Notes: a model not told the origin generated them from the letters alone. Positions 37,157 through 53,200 are shown, counted from the stretch's first letter. The stretch is 64,000 nt of DNA from Aphis gossypii (GCF_020184175.1 NC_065531.1:63194806-63258805), one strand, 5' to 3'. Translations and numbers: made by a program.

Positions 37157-40100
37157 ATGGCCACGTTGTCGTCAGCTTGCACCAGTTACGTACGCCAGCA
37201 GCCCGGACAACCTTTAAAAACGCTAAACGTCACGAACGCCATTCTCCGGACGGACAAAGGACAAGCGTCGTCGTACCGGCCACAATGCACCGGTGAGATT
37301 ATTTTATGTACCTAATATTATATATTATAATGTTATTATCTTAACCATTAGGTACGTATATTATACATTAAGCCGTAGAAGTATATATAAATAATATTAT
37401 TTTAATTGTTATTCGTTATTATATCATTTATATCACTACCGTTCACGAACTCACGTTTTTCTAATCTGTTCACTTCATCCCTCCTCCAATGGCTCCATTC
37501 TAACCACCGTCGTTTAACGAGCGAATTGCCTAATACATAAAAAAGGATACGTATATATTCAATAATAGACACTTTGGGCTAAAGTATATAGGACATTATA
37601 AACTACACGGGAAATGAGTTAAAATCCATAATGTCTAATGCTTGTTCAGCGTACCATTGTGTAACTTCGAGTTTGCAAGCAAAACAAAAAAAAGTGCAAT
37701 ATAATTGATATTTTGATTATAAACAACAACAGTGATAAAATAATTAAATGTCCATTTTCGTGATTAGGTATAGTTAATATGTTATTATATAAATAAGAAT
37801 CTAAAAAACTAATAATTTTGAATCATATGTATTATAATACGTTTCGAGTTATTGGTATTGCTTAAATATTCATATAGTGTATAGTACTGTACAATAATAA
37901 ATTATACAATTCAAGGCACTTGACGTAAGGTGAGAAAAAGTTACAGATAGATATCAGATAACAAAACCCTATTTGTTCAATAGTAATAAACTAATAAATA
38001 ACTAATAATGAAATATAATAGTCGTTTTACTTCGTTTATTACCTGTTTCTAAGTAAATAGTTGTATATTACTTTTAAGTATAAGTACCCACTGCTTGTGA
38101 AAATAAAAAAAATTCTTAAATGCCAGCAACTCATTTGCCTGATTTAGAAATGGATGAAATAATATTATTAATGTTGTTACCGTTATTACTATGATTAGAT
38201 AGCATAACATGATAATAATTGTATTGTTTAATAACCTTCAAAGACACTTTTACACCATCACTAATTATGTATCCATAATATTACGATATCTACAAGATAG
38301 GGTAGAGGTGGCTCGCGGTAAAAGTGAATAGGTTAATTTGAGTTGTCAAAATATAAGTAGTACTAATATTTTATGAATATAACTTGTATTTAAAAATTAA
38401 CTTTAAAAGACTTATCAAAATTAAAATAAGAATCTTTTAATAGAATAATAGAGATTTGGAAAACATATACCAATCATAAAAAACTAAGTGAAACCAATAA
38501 TAATAAAAAAAAAAAATGTACAGAGAACGATTCAGATAATGTTGGGTTGATGAAATTAAGGAAAACCTCAGGATTGTGATGGACCTTAATTTTCTTTAAG
38601 ATGCCTTAAAAGATTATGAAGGACAATTTGAGAAATATTGTGTTAATTTTAAAATCTTAGATGTAATAATTAAAAGTTAAATTAATTGTCAATTATAAAA
38701 TAGTTTGAAAATGTTCATTATTTTGATAGATTTTATTTAAGTTAAAAAATCAAACTCTTTTAAAAAAGATATGGCTATGTATTTTTGATAGTTTTTTTCT
38801 ATGTAATTTATAATTTAGAATCCTTGTATCAAATTCTCATGCTGTTTAACTCGGCATAAACAAATGTTTTATCATACATAAATCGAATAATAAATTACTT
38901 TAATAAGTCATAAATTTAAAATGTTTACTAAATAGCTCAAAATCATTTAAATTTTATTTTATTTTGTTTAGAGAATACTAATAAAAAAATTTTTTGAACA
39001 TTTTAAGTTTACGCTTATTCGATTTTTAAATTACAATAAAATAACAAAATCGACTTTATCAACTGATTTTGCGTAAATATTATTGTTTTTACAAATTATT
39101 TTTTGTTTTTTCATTTTTTTGAAAAATATTGATCGTTTTTTTTTTTATCAAATTCAATCTGTTACCAAAAATCATCTTCGAAGTTGAATATTGGTGTACT
39201 TTTTCTGCTATGTATGTAGAAAGTGTTTTTAAAAACAAAATAAAAACATACATCAATGAAAAACCAATATTTTTTCACTCTATGTAAAACCTAAATACAA
39301 TAATATATTTAAATATTTTTATATTAATTTTAATTTTCTAGATTAATTTTTTGCTTAAATAAAAATATTTTTTAATCGGTTAAACATGACTTAGTTGAGA
39401 TAATAAAAATAAATTATAGCCACTATAATATAATATTGAGTAAAATTCAAAACTTTTAAATAATGATAAATATATGTATGCATTTTAACTTAAATCTTTA
39501 TTATTAAAAAAAAAAATTCACATGCAGCTCGATATTTGTGATACGTAAAATCGTTAACCTTATTTTACTATATGTATTTTGTTACAATGTCGCACATTTA
39601 TATATATATAATTATTTATAAATTTATTATCATTGATATTTAAAATGTTATTTATATAATACACTTTGCCTGAAGTATTCACTTTAGGTTTCCCAACAAT
39701 AACTTATATTCCTCAGATGCCAAAGAATAGTTTTTATATTTCAAAACATAATAATAGTACCTATACAATTATAACGAGAAATTTGAAGTACTTAATATAT
39801 TACAATTTCATTATAAATCATTTAATATTTAGAAATAAGAGTATTAAATTATTAATTTATTGATTTTTAATAGCATTCCTTCTACATTTATACAGTATTT
39901 AAATATTAAAATATTGTAAATAGGATACCTTTGGAATATTGTATTACTACGTATAATATATTATAAACTAAAACATATACGTGATATATATACATAACTT
40001 AAAACAGATTTTACAGAATGTATACGGTAAACCTATTACCTACTTATCTATATTTTATAAGACTAATACACAGACTCTGTCAAGGGAATCTGACAATAGC

Positions 40101-43100
40101 ATTCTAATTTTCGATAATAGATAAAATATAGACAATATAGTTACAATATAATATATCTGTTCTTCTGTTAATGAACTGCGAAATAATTCCCGGTGAAATT
40201 TAATCTTGGCTTTTAAACTATAGACACGATAAACCACAAAATGTGGTTTATTTAATTTCTAACGGTTCAATAAACGGTATCACTTTCACTAATGGTGGAT
40301 AGGACAGGCAATTTGAAAAAAATCACTTTAATACATATACATACGTTTAGCTTCCGTATCAGCTGCTTTGTTTTCCCATCCAGAGAGGAAGTGCTCAAAA
40401 TTAAGCACTCACTTTAGGTATTGCTTTCCAGTCGGGTGGTCCAAAATACATGGAGTTTACGGTCTATCAACCTGTACTTGTATAATCGTAATGTGATGTC
40501 CGCTTGTTTGTGTCGTTGACATGGGGAATCGATATGGCTCGTGCTGCAACACTGGATATGGAAACATTAGAATAATGTATTATATAATTATAGTAGCATA
40601 CAATACCAAAAAATGTATACAAAATACAAAACAGGAAGGAAGTCGGAAGACTGATGTATAGCTTATATAAACATTATATGCATAATGTGTGAAGTATCGA
40701 CACTCAATAAGCGGTGATCCAAAAACCTTTATACCTATACATAGTATTACATACATAATACAATGATATGTGCCAAATATATTGTATATTATAATGTGCT
40801 ACATTAGTAGTATTAAATTCACGAAAACAAATTTATGAGTTTTAATTTTCAGACTGTTTATATTTTAAAATTTTTGATTTCAGCGAAACGAAAAAGCGCC
40901 GTCGAACTATTACAAGAAACAAAATCACTTTACGTCAAATCGGAAACAGTACTCGACAGGAAACAAGAACTCAGACGGAGTCTCCGAAGCAGCGGTTCTT
41001 CCGACAAGGGATCGTCATCGCATGACATAGCTTCCGGTTGTTATAACTATAAAGGTACAATACTAAAACATTTTCCAATTATTACGTTGAATAAAATACA
41101 TCGATCAAATTTATAATTGTAATATTTTTTAAATCTCTGATTACGTTAAATAAATATTTTTTTTTATCAATAATGTACATACTATAGATTGTGTATATTG
41201 TGAATAGGTATACTTAAATAAATAATATATAATATATAATTATTATTATTTATATTATTAATAAGTACCTCTATAATAATATTTAAACATTTAAACACTT
41301 ATAATTAAATTTTTAATTTCTGTAATTTCTATATTTTATTTCAAAATGATAGAAATAATTTTGAATATTATAAAGATATTTTAAAACATAAATCATGTTT
41401 ACAAAAATTACATAATATATGGTTTGTTTTCATGATTTATATCTAAATTTGCTATAAAAACTTATGATTTGATAAAATCGATAAACTAAAATTACTGCTA
41501 AAAATCAAATCAATTAGTGACTTACTATTTATTAGAAACGTCTGCGTAGGTAACTGCTGTAATTGGTCGAGTGGAAGTTATACTTGTCTGCCACCACCTA
41601 AAAGCCCTCGACTAGTAGCTGGATGTCAAAGAAAGTCCACTGCAGATTCACAACAATTACAAAATGATCTCAGACGTCTATTGAATACTGATTCTAAAGA
41701 AAACTTATTCGACGCAACTTCGGTGAGCATTTTTCGATATTTTATTACGTAATGTAATTATTTAATTTCTTTATGCTTACCTATTATTTATTAATTATTA
41801 GCGTACAATATAGATTATGTGATTCTATGAGTTAATTGCAACTATTTTAAAATAATAATTTATAAATGCCTAATTATGAATGAAATTCAAACATAATTAG
41901 TAATCTATACTACAAAAGCAAGTCCCGATTTTTTGTCTCGCATACAAATCCACACCGTTCAACGTAACGTATTGTCACCAATTTTTTTACTATTACACAG
42001 TCTGCCGAAGGTTTTAGAATCACTTTTGTTACGGAACATGTCCAATATTTTGAAATTTTCAGATTTTTACAGATATATTTTATTTGTATCTAAACACACT
42101 ATTTGATGTGAAAACGAAACATATCTACGTGCTCATATAATATCAACAGTATGTGTATCTTTATTTCATTTATTTCGAAAAGGGAACATAATAAGTTACA
42201 CAAAATAATTTTTGTGTCTCTATTGTAAAATTAAAATTTCGACGTATATGTATTATACATTATAATAAAATAAAATAAAATAATGGTTTTAAGCGTATAG
42301 TTAAGCAATCGCCCACGACTCACCTCAGAATGTGTATATAAAATCGACAATGAATCAATTATTATTGTCAACGTAGGACGTATAGGTAATGAGATGTGAC
42401 AAGGTTAGGTTAGGCTCGGTGCTTTGAACGGTCCTATGGGGTTTGAAGTACAGATCACTGCGTTCTAACTACGACTGACGAATTTAATCTTGAGACTCGA
42501 ATAGTTAAGATAGGTTAAAACGCATCCGATAATAATAATAAATTAATAACCAATAGAAAAGTTGTATAATAGGTCAGTAGCGCCCTGATTGGCTATATGA
42601 TGCGAAAGCCCACAAAATTCCATGCTCAATGTTTTTGTTTAATATTCATTATTACTATAATTAATAAAACGACGTTATAATATTATTATATAATAATATA
42701 TACATAGTATTATATTGTAATATATTTTCCGAGTGTAATAATAATGATATTTATGTGAAAAAAAATCGTTTTTATTATCTATAAGTATATTTATGAGAAT
42801 TAATTAACTATACACTTTATAATATTTTATGATCGAAATACCTATAAAACGACTAGACAGAATTTGAAAGAGGCCGATGATTTGCAAATAACTATCCACG
42901 GGGGTGGAGCAAGCGGGTAACGTAGCTAGTGTGATATATATTTAATTTGATTTATAATAAACAATTTTATTTCTGTTAAATTTCATACAGTTAAAGTATA
43001 ATGATTTTTTTGTATAGGTGTGTTCATCGGCATACACATAACTCGGGTTTTTCAATATTTTATTTTTTTAAATCGTACCTAACTTTACAACGCAAAATTA

Positions 43101-46100
43101 CTTATTCCATTTTAGCTGACCATCTAGATATTTTATAAACATAAAAAAAATATTGCGTGAAAAGTCAAAACAACTGATGCGCGAATTTAATAAATTCTCG
43201 TGTTAAAAAAATTCTATATCAAACAATGAAGTGCGAAATAATGACATATTATTTGCGCATTGCTGCACTTCAGTCGATTTATTTCATTTTCATATTATAC
43301 ATGACGAAATGCCGTTGCTAGTATATATTATAATTTATATGTACCTATAGGATAATGGGTGAGGTTACCAATCTCTGGCCTAAAATCTACAAATGTATTA
43401 TTAAGAGTATAAACGATACACAAATATTATTAAAGAAAACTGATTTAATATTATTTTTTCTAAAATTTTAACCGATACTTTTTGATTACTACTCATATAT
43501 ATACATTATACATTTTAAAATATGTGTAACATAGTATCTATTATTATGTACCTATTAGTTATTACCCGTTCTGAAGGGGAACATTTAATATTTTATTAAA
43601 GTTAGCATATTAGTGAATAGGATTGGTGTTTGATTAACACACAGAGCAGATGCGCATGAGAAGGCTAATGAAAAATAAATGTAAAATAATTGCAGACATA
43701 AAATATCGAATAACTATTTTAATGAAAATCTTAAAATTTGTAGTATCCAATGGCATAAATACTAATTAAATAAATACTTACATAAATACTTTTAACTTCT
43801 TAGAGAGACTAATCTTGCCTGATCTTATACTTCATATAACACATAAATATCTACTTAAATAATTACCCTGCGGCCTGCAGCAAGAGAAATTAAAGATAAA
43901 TGTGTACATTTTGTTTAATTGTATATGTTATAAACTTATATACTATACATCCGTTTATTATTTAATATTTGAGGGTGCTTTAAATTATGATATTTTTTTG
44001 GGTTTGAGGGGGTGCTAAGTCGCTTAGCCCCAGACCCTACTATTTGAGTCATTGATTACATTGGTATACATATTATTTATGTATATATTACTATTATTAT
44101 CTATATTACTTTATAATACACACGTCATTCGGGGTATTAATATTGATAATATATTTAATGTTAAACAAGTTAAAATGGTTAACTCAAAATTAGAAAGCGT
44201 GAACTTTATTGTAAACAGGTGTTTCTTGACGATGTCATCGTTCCTCCACCGGTACAGTATCGCCGATCGATATCGCACGGCCAACAGCAGCAGCAGCAGC
44301 CGCATCAATCATGCTGTTGTGGATTATCAGCCGCTTGCCACAAATCACTTCCGGATCTCACGGATGCCGCGGAAACGATTACAGATGTGTCAACGCCGGC
44401 GGTGGCGGCAGGTCCGATCCGCCGTTGCCGACGTTCAGTGTCTTCGGGATCTGTAGCTGCTGGAAACGATGATGACGAAGATGGCGACGATGACATTTTC
44501 GAAACCTCCTGCAGCATACCATCTCCTCAAGGGTAAGACTCTAGAGCTCACACGCTGCACAAAATAGTACCTACACAATAATAATTTTGTAGTACAGTAA
44601 GCCATTTTACCCGGAATTGTATACGTTCCTGAACTTTCCAATTTCGTTCCTGTTGTCTGGTGGCAATTTAAAACTGCACCCAAATCTTTATCAGAGTAAA
44701 TAAGTATATTGTAAACTACGGCCGAATCTTTATCTATGTTGAAAAGATACAACATTAAATTTGAGTTCGATAACTCGAATTTTTTTTCACCCCCAACCAA
44801 TTTGAGTTATCGAGGTTCCACTGTATATAAATATATATATAAGCAATGCTATTTTTAAATTTAATAATTTATATAATAATAGTGAATAAATTGTTTTTAC
44901 AATAATATATATCATTGAACTAAAATTTAACACATCCATCACATTGATTCATTCGACACCATCGAATACAAAGTGGTACCCTTTTGTACATTTTTTTTTT
45001 TATAAACATTTGTTAATAAAATTACATAAATTACAATATATAGAGTTTGATTTTAAGCATTTAGTAGAAGATATTGCATTCTTATCGAAGAGATAAGGGA
45101 TATATATAGGAGATTATACTGAATGTAGTAGTCGTTAATAAAACCGTAACATTTGACTAATTGACTATTTATGAAAAGTAAGTACTCGGCAGGGCGGTAT
45201 AGAAACATACCGTACTACTGTCCATGTACCTACCTATATCGTATACTAATTTTGATACCTATTTTGATAATATGAAAACTTTTAAATAAGGGATGTATTC
45301 GAGGGAGGGCTATAAAAGGTTCGTCCTTACTTTACTATATTTATTATAATAAATATTAATCAACCATTTATTCATTTTATTGAAAGTAATTAAAACCACG
45401 TGCATATTAGATACAATATAATTTTATAAATATTTAAAATAATACCTTTAATTATATATATAATAGTTATGACAAAAATAAATAAAATATAATTTATGTT
45501 TTAATGTTTTAATGAACTTTATTCCTTTTTATCTATAATAATTTTCTTTCCCTGCAGATTTGGAAACAAGTCCAGACAAGACGAAACGGACGCGGTCGCC
45601 AACGTAACCTCTTTCCCGGATTCATTGAGCCTAACCAGTTACAAAACGGATGCCAGATGGCAACAGTCTGTAAGACATTTTTATCCACTTCTCTTATAAC
45701 GTATATAAATAAGTACATTCACATTTAAACTTTTCTTACTATATTTCATTCACACACACACACACACACACAACCGTAATTATTATCCGTAGTCGTACTA
45801 AGAATGCTAAGATTATGTCACATTACTGGTTTAGAATGTTTCGATCATTACTTTTTTTTTATTATCCAATTCAAATTTTTTTTTTTTAAACTTAATGGAT
45901 GTTTTTTATCATCTGCTGTTCTGGTTCTTTCTTTGAATTTAAAGGACTTAAAAACATATTGATATGAAACTGTAGAAGTTGTCATCTAAATTCTAAAGTA
46001 ATTGAAGTACGGATTTGCCATTAAAACTTCAATTTCATTGAAAATACGTACTCAAATCACAGATTATAGTCTATTTAATTTAATTATATTAATGAATACC

Positions 46101-47259
46101 AATTCAAAAATATCATTAACACTAGTTCATTGTACTATTAGACCACCGTCCATTATGTATGTTAAATAAATAAATAAACAATCGATCTGACATTAATTTA
46201 ATTATAGAGTTGAGTATATAATATATTTATTTTTAAATCACTAATTTATATATAATTATAGAAACTACTTAAAAATATTTTCACATTTTTTTATACGGAC
46301 TCTCATTTCTTAACATCAGATGAATGCGTTTTAAATTGAATTTAGTATTTTTAATTATAAGGTATAAATAAATTAAATTCTTTGTTTTTAATGTATTATT
46401 ATTGGACAATACCAGAGATTCAAATAATTTTAATCTTGACGTTTTAATATTATTTTAATATATTATTGTGTAATTTACTAGTAATTTATTATTTACCTGT
46501 TGGTTATGAAAATATACACAGAACATACAGTGTATTATACATATACGTATGGCGCATGTTATATTGTTTGTTTTTACATGATTATATTGTTTTGGGGTTG
46601 AACAAATAAAGTAAAATAATTTGTCAGATTTTAATTTAGATAAACATCAAAATTAATGTAAACAATAGTTTATTTTTGTACTATTAGTAAACAAATAGTT
46701 AATTTTTTAATTATATTTTATATTTATTCGAGTAGGCGGAGTAATAATTTATTTTATATTTTTATAACATAGTACCTATATTGTATGTAATATTATTGAA
46801 TATTTATTCTATATAATTCTCTCGTGAAATCAACTTCTACATATCTACTTCGATATTTGTCATTAATTAAAACTTTTTTTTTTTAATTATACTTATATAT
46901 TATGCGTTGTACATAATTGAATAATAATCATCGCATGAGGTAATCCACATATACAGTTATACAGCTTTAACGTATGTATGGTGTATACAATATACATTTA
47001 TAATAGCAAATATTGAATATGAGTACTACCTATATATATGTCTACGAAATTGTAAAACGTAATAAATAATAATAAAAAAAAACACTAGAAAAAAATCTAT
47101 TACTATATAATATATCGTATCATTTACTATTACTTTAAATAAAAATATCATATATATGCAATATGTGATGTTTTGTGGTTGAATACGACTGGTTTCTCGA
47201 TACATTATATGCTTGTATTTTGTGAAAAAATAAAACCTTTAAAAATGTTTATATATCTT

Positions 47260-47296
<37 letters not shown>

Positions 47297-50200
47297 ACAT
47301 CATATAATAATTCTGTATAATAGGGGCCGTATGCAATTTTTTAAATTTTAAAGTAAAATATACACATATTAATGTACCTAAATATAATTATTATAAAGTG
47401 CAATATAAAATTATATTTAAGTGATAACATAAACGAATGCGTGTTTTTTCTTCAAAAGGCTCACGGAGGAACCGGAAGTTCGATCGAAGAGGAAAATGAC
47501 GACGAAGTCGGTGGCGTTTCTCCGCGCTCGTCCGCATCGCCCGTCAAGTCTACCGTGTCGCATGGCCGCTGGCGGCCACAGACAGCTGGAGCGGCGACCG
47601 GTGGACAAGAACTGTCGCCCCCCGCTGTTCCGCTACGCCGGCATCAATTACCGACGACGACCGATGAGTTCCGCGGTCGGCCGATATTACGTAGCAAGTC
47701 GGACGTGGGTCACCGGGCGCCCAATTTGCTGAGTCTATTGCCGGCGGCGGTGGATAATCCCGACGATCGACACGAATACGATCCCGATCAGTTGGAGAAC
47801 TTTTTCGGTCATCTGGGTCTCGACCCCGAGGAGTACAAGTGAGTGCTTAGGACACAGAAATTCAATAATAATATTATGCGATGATACAGCACACAAGTAG
47901 CTCTCTACATAACGACTATAGCGCAGGTAACGCGCGTATATATACCACAGTGGCGTAGGAAGAGAAAACTCGCCGCGGAATGCTAAAATTAGTTTTCATT
48001 TATTACTATACATAATATAGTATACCTATAGCTGTGGGAGTCGGAAAAGCCCCCAGCGTTATTTCGTGTTAATTTATTAAACCCATTTGGGCTCGGTAAC
48101 GTGGTGGGGTTATTGGTTTGTGACTGCTGCAGGGAGTGTTATACATATAGACATATTATTATCATACGCTATATGTCTACAATCCATATACACTCTCCCC
48201 CTTTATACACACACACGTTTGCCTTCGATGCGGAACACAGTATGTTATCGTGTTTTTTAAGGATTTATACTATCGATACTAGTATACTTATATAAAAAGT
48301 CTTGCAAACATTCCTGTATGTACGTCGTGTTATACCCTACACAGTTTTCGCACAATTTTAATTCATAGTATGGTTATATTTTATACTATTACGTATATTT
48401 ATAAACAACCAATACAGATATTAATATTAAAATACGATTCGGCTTCATATTAAAACAATTAGAGATGAAGAAATTGAATTACCTGTATTTGTATTTGTAA
48501 TGTATTCATGTATCCTAAATAAGTTCTTAAAATTTAATGATGTACCTGTATTATATTATTATGATAATGATATCTCCATATTAATATAAATATTAAAATA
48601 CATTATTATGTTTTGCTATTTATAATAAATAATATTGAGGGTGTTTAATTTTAGAATGCTCTGAGAATCCATGCGTCTTTATAAATATCAGACCACCCCG
48701 AAAAATATTAAGCCGCTTAAACCCTAAAACTATTACGTATATAATATATATATATATATCGACGTGATAATTATAATTATAAATATTTTGATCTGGATTT
48801 TTGTTCCTCTAAAAGCGACGATGTTCTAACTTAAAATTACGCCGGCTTACAAAATCTATAATGTGTACACCTACATTACAGGCACGTGTTATGACAGTGT
48901 TATTATTATTACCATGTACCTACCTATTAAATTACACTTAAAACTTACTGCAAACTCCAAAGTTATTAGAGATGCACCTCGATATACGCTACAGCAGTAA
49001 AAATAAACATGTAAGATCTAAGTTATATCATATAACTAATATAGTATAACACGGAGTTGCCCGGAGATAAATACAGCTGAGATGGGCAATTCGCCTGCGG
49101 CATATAATAAATAACTTTTTTTTCTGATATGAACCCAATTTAAAGCAAAAATAAACGAATATACGGTTATATGATTTTATTACTATTGATATCCCTAAAA
49201 CAATTGGTTTAAAACCATAATCTATTATCTAAATCCTTCTTAAATCGCTAAAATCTGTCAAATACTTTTTGATTACATTAATCATACTATCCTAGTCTTA
49301 CATTTTTCCTTTTATACATAATAGCTGATATCAGTGGTTGCAATTCGAATACTCTTATCCGGCTTATCCCGGAATCCAAGTTATATTATGTGTGTAAAAT
49401 TTGGCACAATTGGTTAAAAACTGTAAATCTGCATACGTTATTTTGATATAAGCAAACTAATATTATCTGTATTAGCCGAGTATCAATGTTTAGAACTACA
49501 AATCCTTCGTGAGTTTCAAGGAATCTATTGATATAACTTTTATGTTTATGATTATCTTTAGTGAAGAAATCATTTGAAATAGTAAATAGAATATTATGAG
49601 AATAAATCATAGTCATGTATACCTCCTAATAGTGAATTATTAGAGTTTTATGATCTTTTTAAATTAATTAATTTAAAACTAAAAATAAAATCGGTTACTA
49701 CTATTTGACACTATTTGTGGTTGATTTAAAAATTACAATAAATAACGACGTTTGGCATTTTGAAAAAAATTATTTTTTGTGGCTCAGATTGCATGTTGAG
49801 TTGTGGTCAACTTTTTTTTACCTCAAATTCCTTATATAGTAAATACTTTATATATATTATGTTATATTTTGTATATATATTATACATTAATACTTTGTGC
49901 ATATCTGCATAGTTATTATAAACGTTATTTATTGTCCAAAAGATTAAATTTATTTTGTCAAAAATAATTTGACTTTCACAATGAGAACAATTTTTTAAAA
50001 GCCATTATATGGGTCATTTACTTTATTGTTTATATCGTTTATAAAATAATGAAAGCAACCATTTATTTTTTTCAGTGGGTTACATTGTTATAATATAGAT
50101 ATTTTGTACACAATTTTGGTATTGATTTTAAATTGAAAAATGATATCCGATAATCTGTTATTAAATATTCAACCATAATATAAAACTTTCAATGTCAATA

Positions 50201-53200
50201 TAAATAAATGAAAATATTATGCATTTAAAAGGAAAAAATAAAATGCTTCTTTCTCGAAAAAAACTCTTCTTATTGTAAATACATCAATACACTTTATGAA
50301 ACTATACAACTAGTCATACATAACAATGTACTTGTATAATAAATGCAAAATCCAATATCAGAAAAACTTAAGTTTTTACTTAGTGTATTTATTATTATTT
50401 ATTATTGATTTATTATCTATATTAAATTTAAATAAAAACATACGACATTATTTCAATAAATTAAAATATCATATTGACAATTTCAATACTCGGTAATCTT
50501 GTATTGTGACATAATACACGTTTAATTACTATACAAATATTTTCATTATTAGCAGAAAATTTTAATTTTACTTAACCGTACGTGTAAGGTTTTCAATTAT
50601 TTTCTACCGTTTAGAAACCTGTACAGATTTATACGCTTTTACCGTATCTTGCACAACACTAATTACTATACCTACTCGTTTTAATCGAAATCGATGGTTT
50701 AATTATAAAATAATTAATTTGTCAATAACGAGTAGTGAAAATGTCAATAAAATGCAAGTACAAGGTTTTCTATAAGTGTGGAGAACCAGTCAATATTTGT
50801 CATTGTTACAAAAAACTACTGTCATTTTTAACACGATAATAATATTGCCAACTCGACTGTTCATAAATTATTCTCTCTCATCTATTCAAACTCGGTTGAT
50901 AATTAATATTATTGGAATTTGTAATTCTTTGTAATTTTTTTGTTACATCGATACAAAATATACTATTGTTTATAAACCTACTTAAAAATACGATAATTTA
51001 CATAATTATTGAGAAATAAAATATAATATAGAAAGTATATATTGGTGCTCAATAATAAGTAGGTATGTATAATATACATTAGTACATTGTACATAGTTTT
51101 TATACCATTACTCCTTTATATTTCATTTAAATATAATTTAATATCCCTATGTATACTGTGTATATTCCAGTTTGTTGATAAAACCATATTTGTATAACAC
51201 ACATTATATATTATAATATGCCTGATAGAGATAAGTAATAATATTCACATACGAATGTATAAGATTAAATGTAATTTTAACCTTTATAAAATTCCTTTTT
51301 AAAATTTATTAGTAATATTTTAATATTTTAATTATTGAAAAAAGTTTAAAAAAAAATAGTTTTATTTATATTATGATAATTTGTTTAGTGCAAATACCAA
51401 CTATGATTTATTAATCAATTAATTATATCACTTTTAAGTAGATATTAACTCGATGCTGATAGGTAGTGCATTATTAAGTACCTATATTGTGCATTATAAA
51501 TATTTCAATATATTATATTTTTTTTTACATTTTTCATTGCAATTACTAACGTAACGAATCGTTTCAAACGATATACCGTGTCAAGTACTCAACTGTATTC
51601 TGTGTGACTATGTAGCTTAGTTATCGTAACTATCGACATAATAAAAAATTAAGTTTTTTTGCATTTGGTACATGTTTCTCATCATATCGAAAGTGTCTTC
51701 GACAAACACGATTAAAAAGTTTACGTTAATTCTCATTGAATATTACTCTGCGGTGCTATTTTTTACCCTTACAATATTTTTACTGTATCGTAAACAAAAA
51801 TTAAGCCAACCCATTTTATAATGTAGATAAGTACTCGTTGTTTGCTTATGCAACTAAAACGCACATACTCTCGATTCGTTTGCTTTTATCATTTCCTTTG
51901 AACATATTATACATATTGTATAAATATATAACTGTACTCGTCTAAGTAATGCAAAACATGAGTATACGTATATCGTGTAATGAACACTATATCTGTATAT
52001 ATATTAAAATACATAAAGGCAGTATAATGTCTTTTTTAACCACAATAGAGTATATTCCGTAGTAATGATATAACTTCTTTTGTTTCGATTGCGGGACGAC
52101 GCCTCATCGCCTTGTACACAGCTATATAGCTTTAGTAGGTGGGTATTATTTCGAGAAAAATCCATTATCGTTTTTAATATGGTGCCTTTCTATTATTTAT
52201 TTTCGTATTATTCGTACAATTTTAATTATTCATTTCGATGTATACTTCAAAATATTGTTATTATATTTCTTATTGTAAAGCGCATGATATGTATATATGT
52301 ATAATGTATATATATATATAACATTGCCATTGGTAGATATATATCCTATAATATTTTAACACTCAGTAAGAGAAATAAAACGATATTAATACAAACAATA
52401 ATGACAAATGTTCTAATTAAATTCTCTAAAAAACGTATAATACCCTTCTTCTATCCCCTTTTTGCCACGTCTTACTTTATTTTCACTTCTTTAAACTTCT
52501 TGTTAGATTACTCCCTTCTCTTGTACTCTCAAATGGTAATATCTCCATCTTCTCTTCAACTTACCAATATTTTCACCATTACTTGCTTATACCTGTTGTC
52601 TCTTTTTAAATTTTCGAACGCTCTCTTCAATAATCAGTATTCAACGCATGTTCTCTTGTTAGTAACATTTTTCTCTCTATTTATTCTTCAATCATAATTT
52701 AATTTTTGAGTATTTATATTCCCAAAATTAATTTTATTATCTGCGGAATCCTATTCAGAGACTTATTTTAACTAACAATCATACCAAGTCTAAAAAACGA
52801 TATAATAATAAGAAGAAAATCCACCTAAAATTATAGAAGATTTCAGTGTGACATTTTGGAAGTTATTGTAATGTATACTATACATAGTAAATAACTATCA
52901 TATTAATATATTATCATACCTAGCTTTATCTATTATATAAAAATATATTATAATGTTCGAATTTATTATGATACATATATATATATTATCGATTTTGTAT
53001 AAGCAGACCCTTTTGTCGTTTCTCGTGTCAGCTTTAATGTGCATATACTATACGTTAAATACATGCATATTATTATTTATTAGAGAATACTAGAATAGTG
53101 AAGAAATCAATAGGCCTTGGCTTATAATATATGTAAAAAGTAATGATTAATCTGGAAATGTTAGCTGTCATAAATGTGCGTAGCCGATTAACCGTATATA

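Larger units (their letters stand above)
45670..47458 (+). other. FAM110 intron 5, with microsatellites
   Basis: About 1.8 kb, AT-rich. It contains (CA)11 at 45751-45772 and (AT)15 at 47263-47292. No coding or RNA gene was seen. Confidence 0.6.

Noticed and set aside
36739..37217. Overlapping 105- and 94-codon plus-strand ORFs
   Set aside because: They are open frames over microsatellite and CpG-rich leader; the frame carrying family similarity begins at ATG 37157 and is different.
44435..44800. 121-codon minus-strand ORF
   Set aside because: Antisense of FAM110 exon 4 plus a pogo-like fragment; no domain visible.
45310..45318. TATAAAAG, a perfect TATA box in a FAM110 intron
   Set aside because: No leader, initiator or coding sequence follows; expected by chance in AT-rich DNA.
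47417..47732. 63- and 78-codon ORFs overlapping FAM110 exon 6
   Set aside because: Shadows in other frames of a confirmed in-phase exon.
52401..52697. 98-codon plus-strand ORF with membrane-like composition
   Set aside because: Leu/Phe/Ser/Tyr-rich translation of a CT-rich tract, with no promoter or homology cues.
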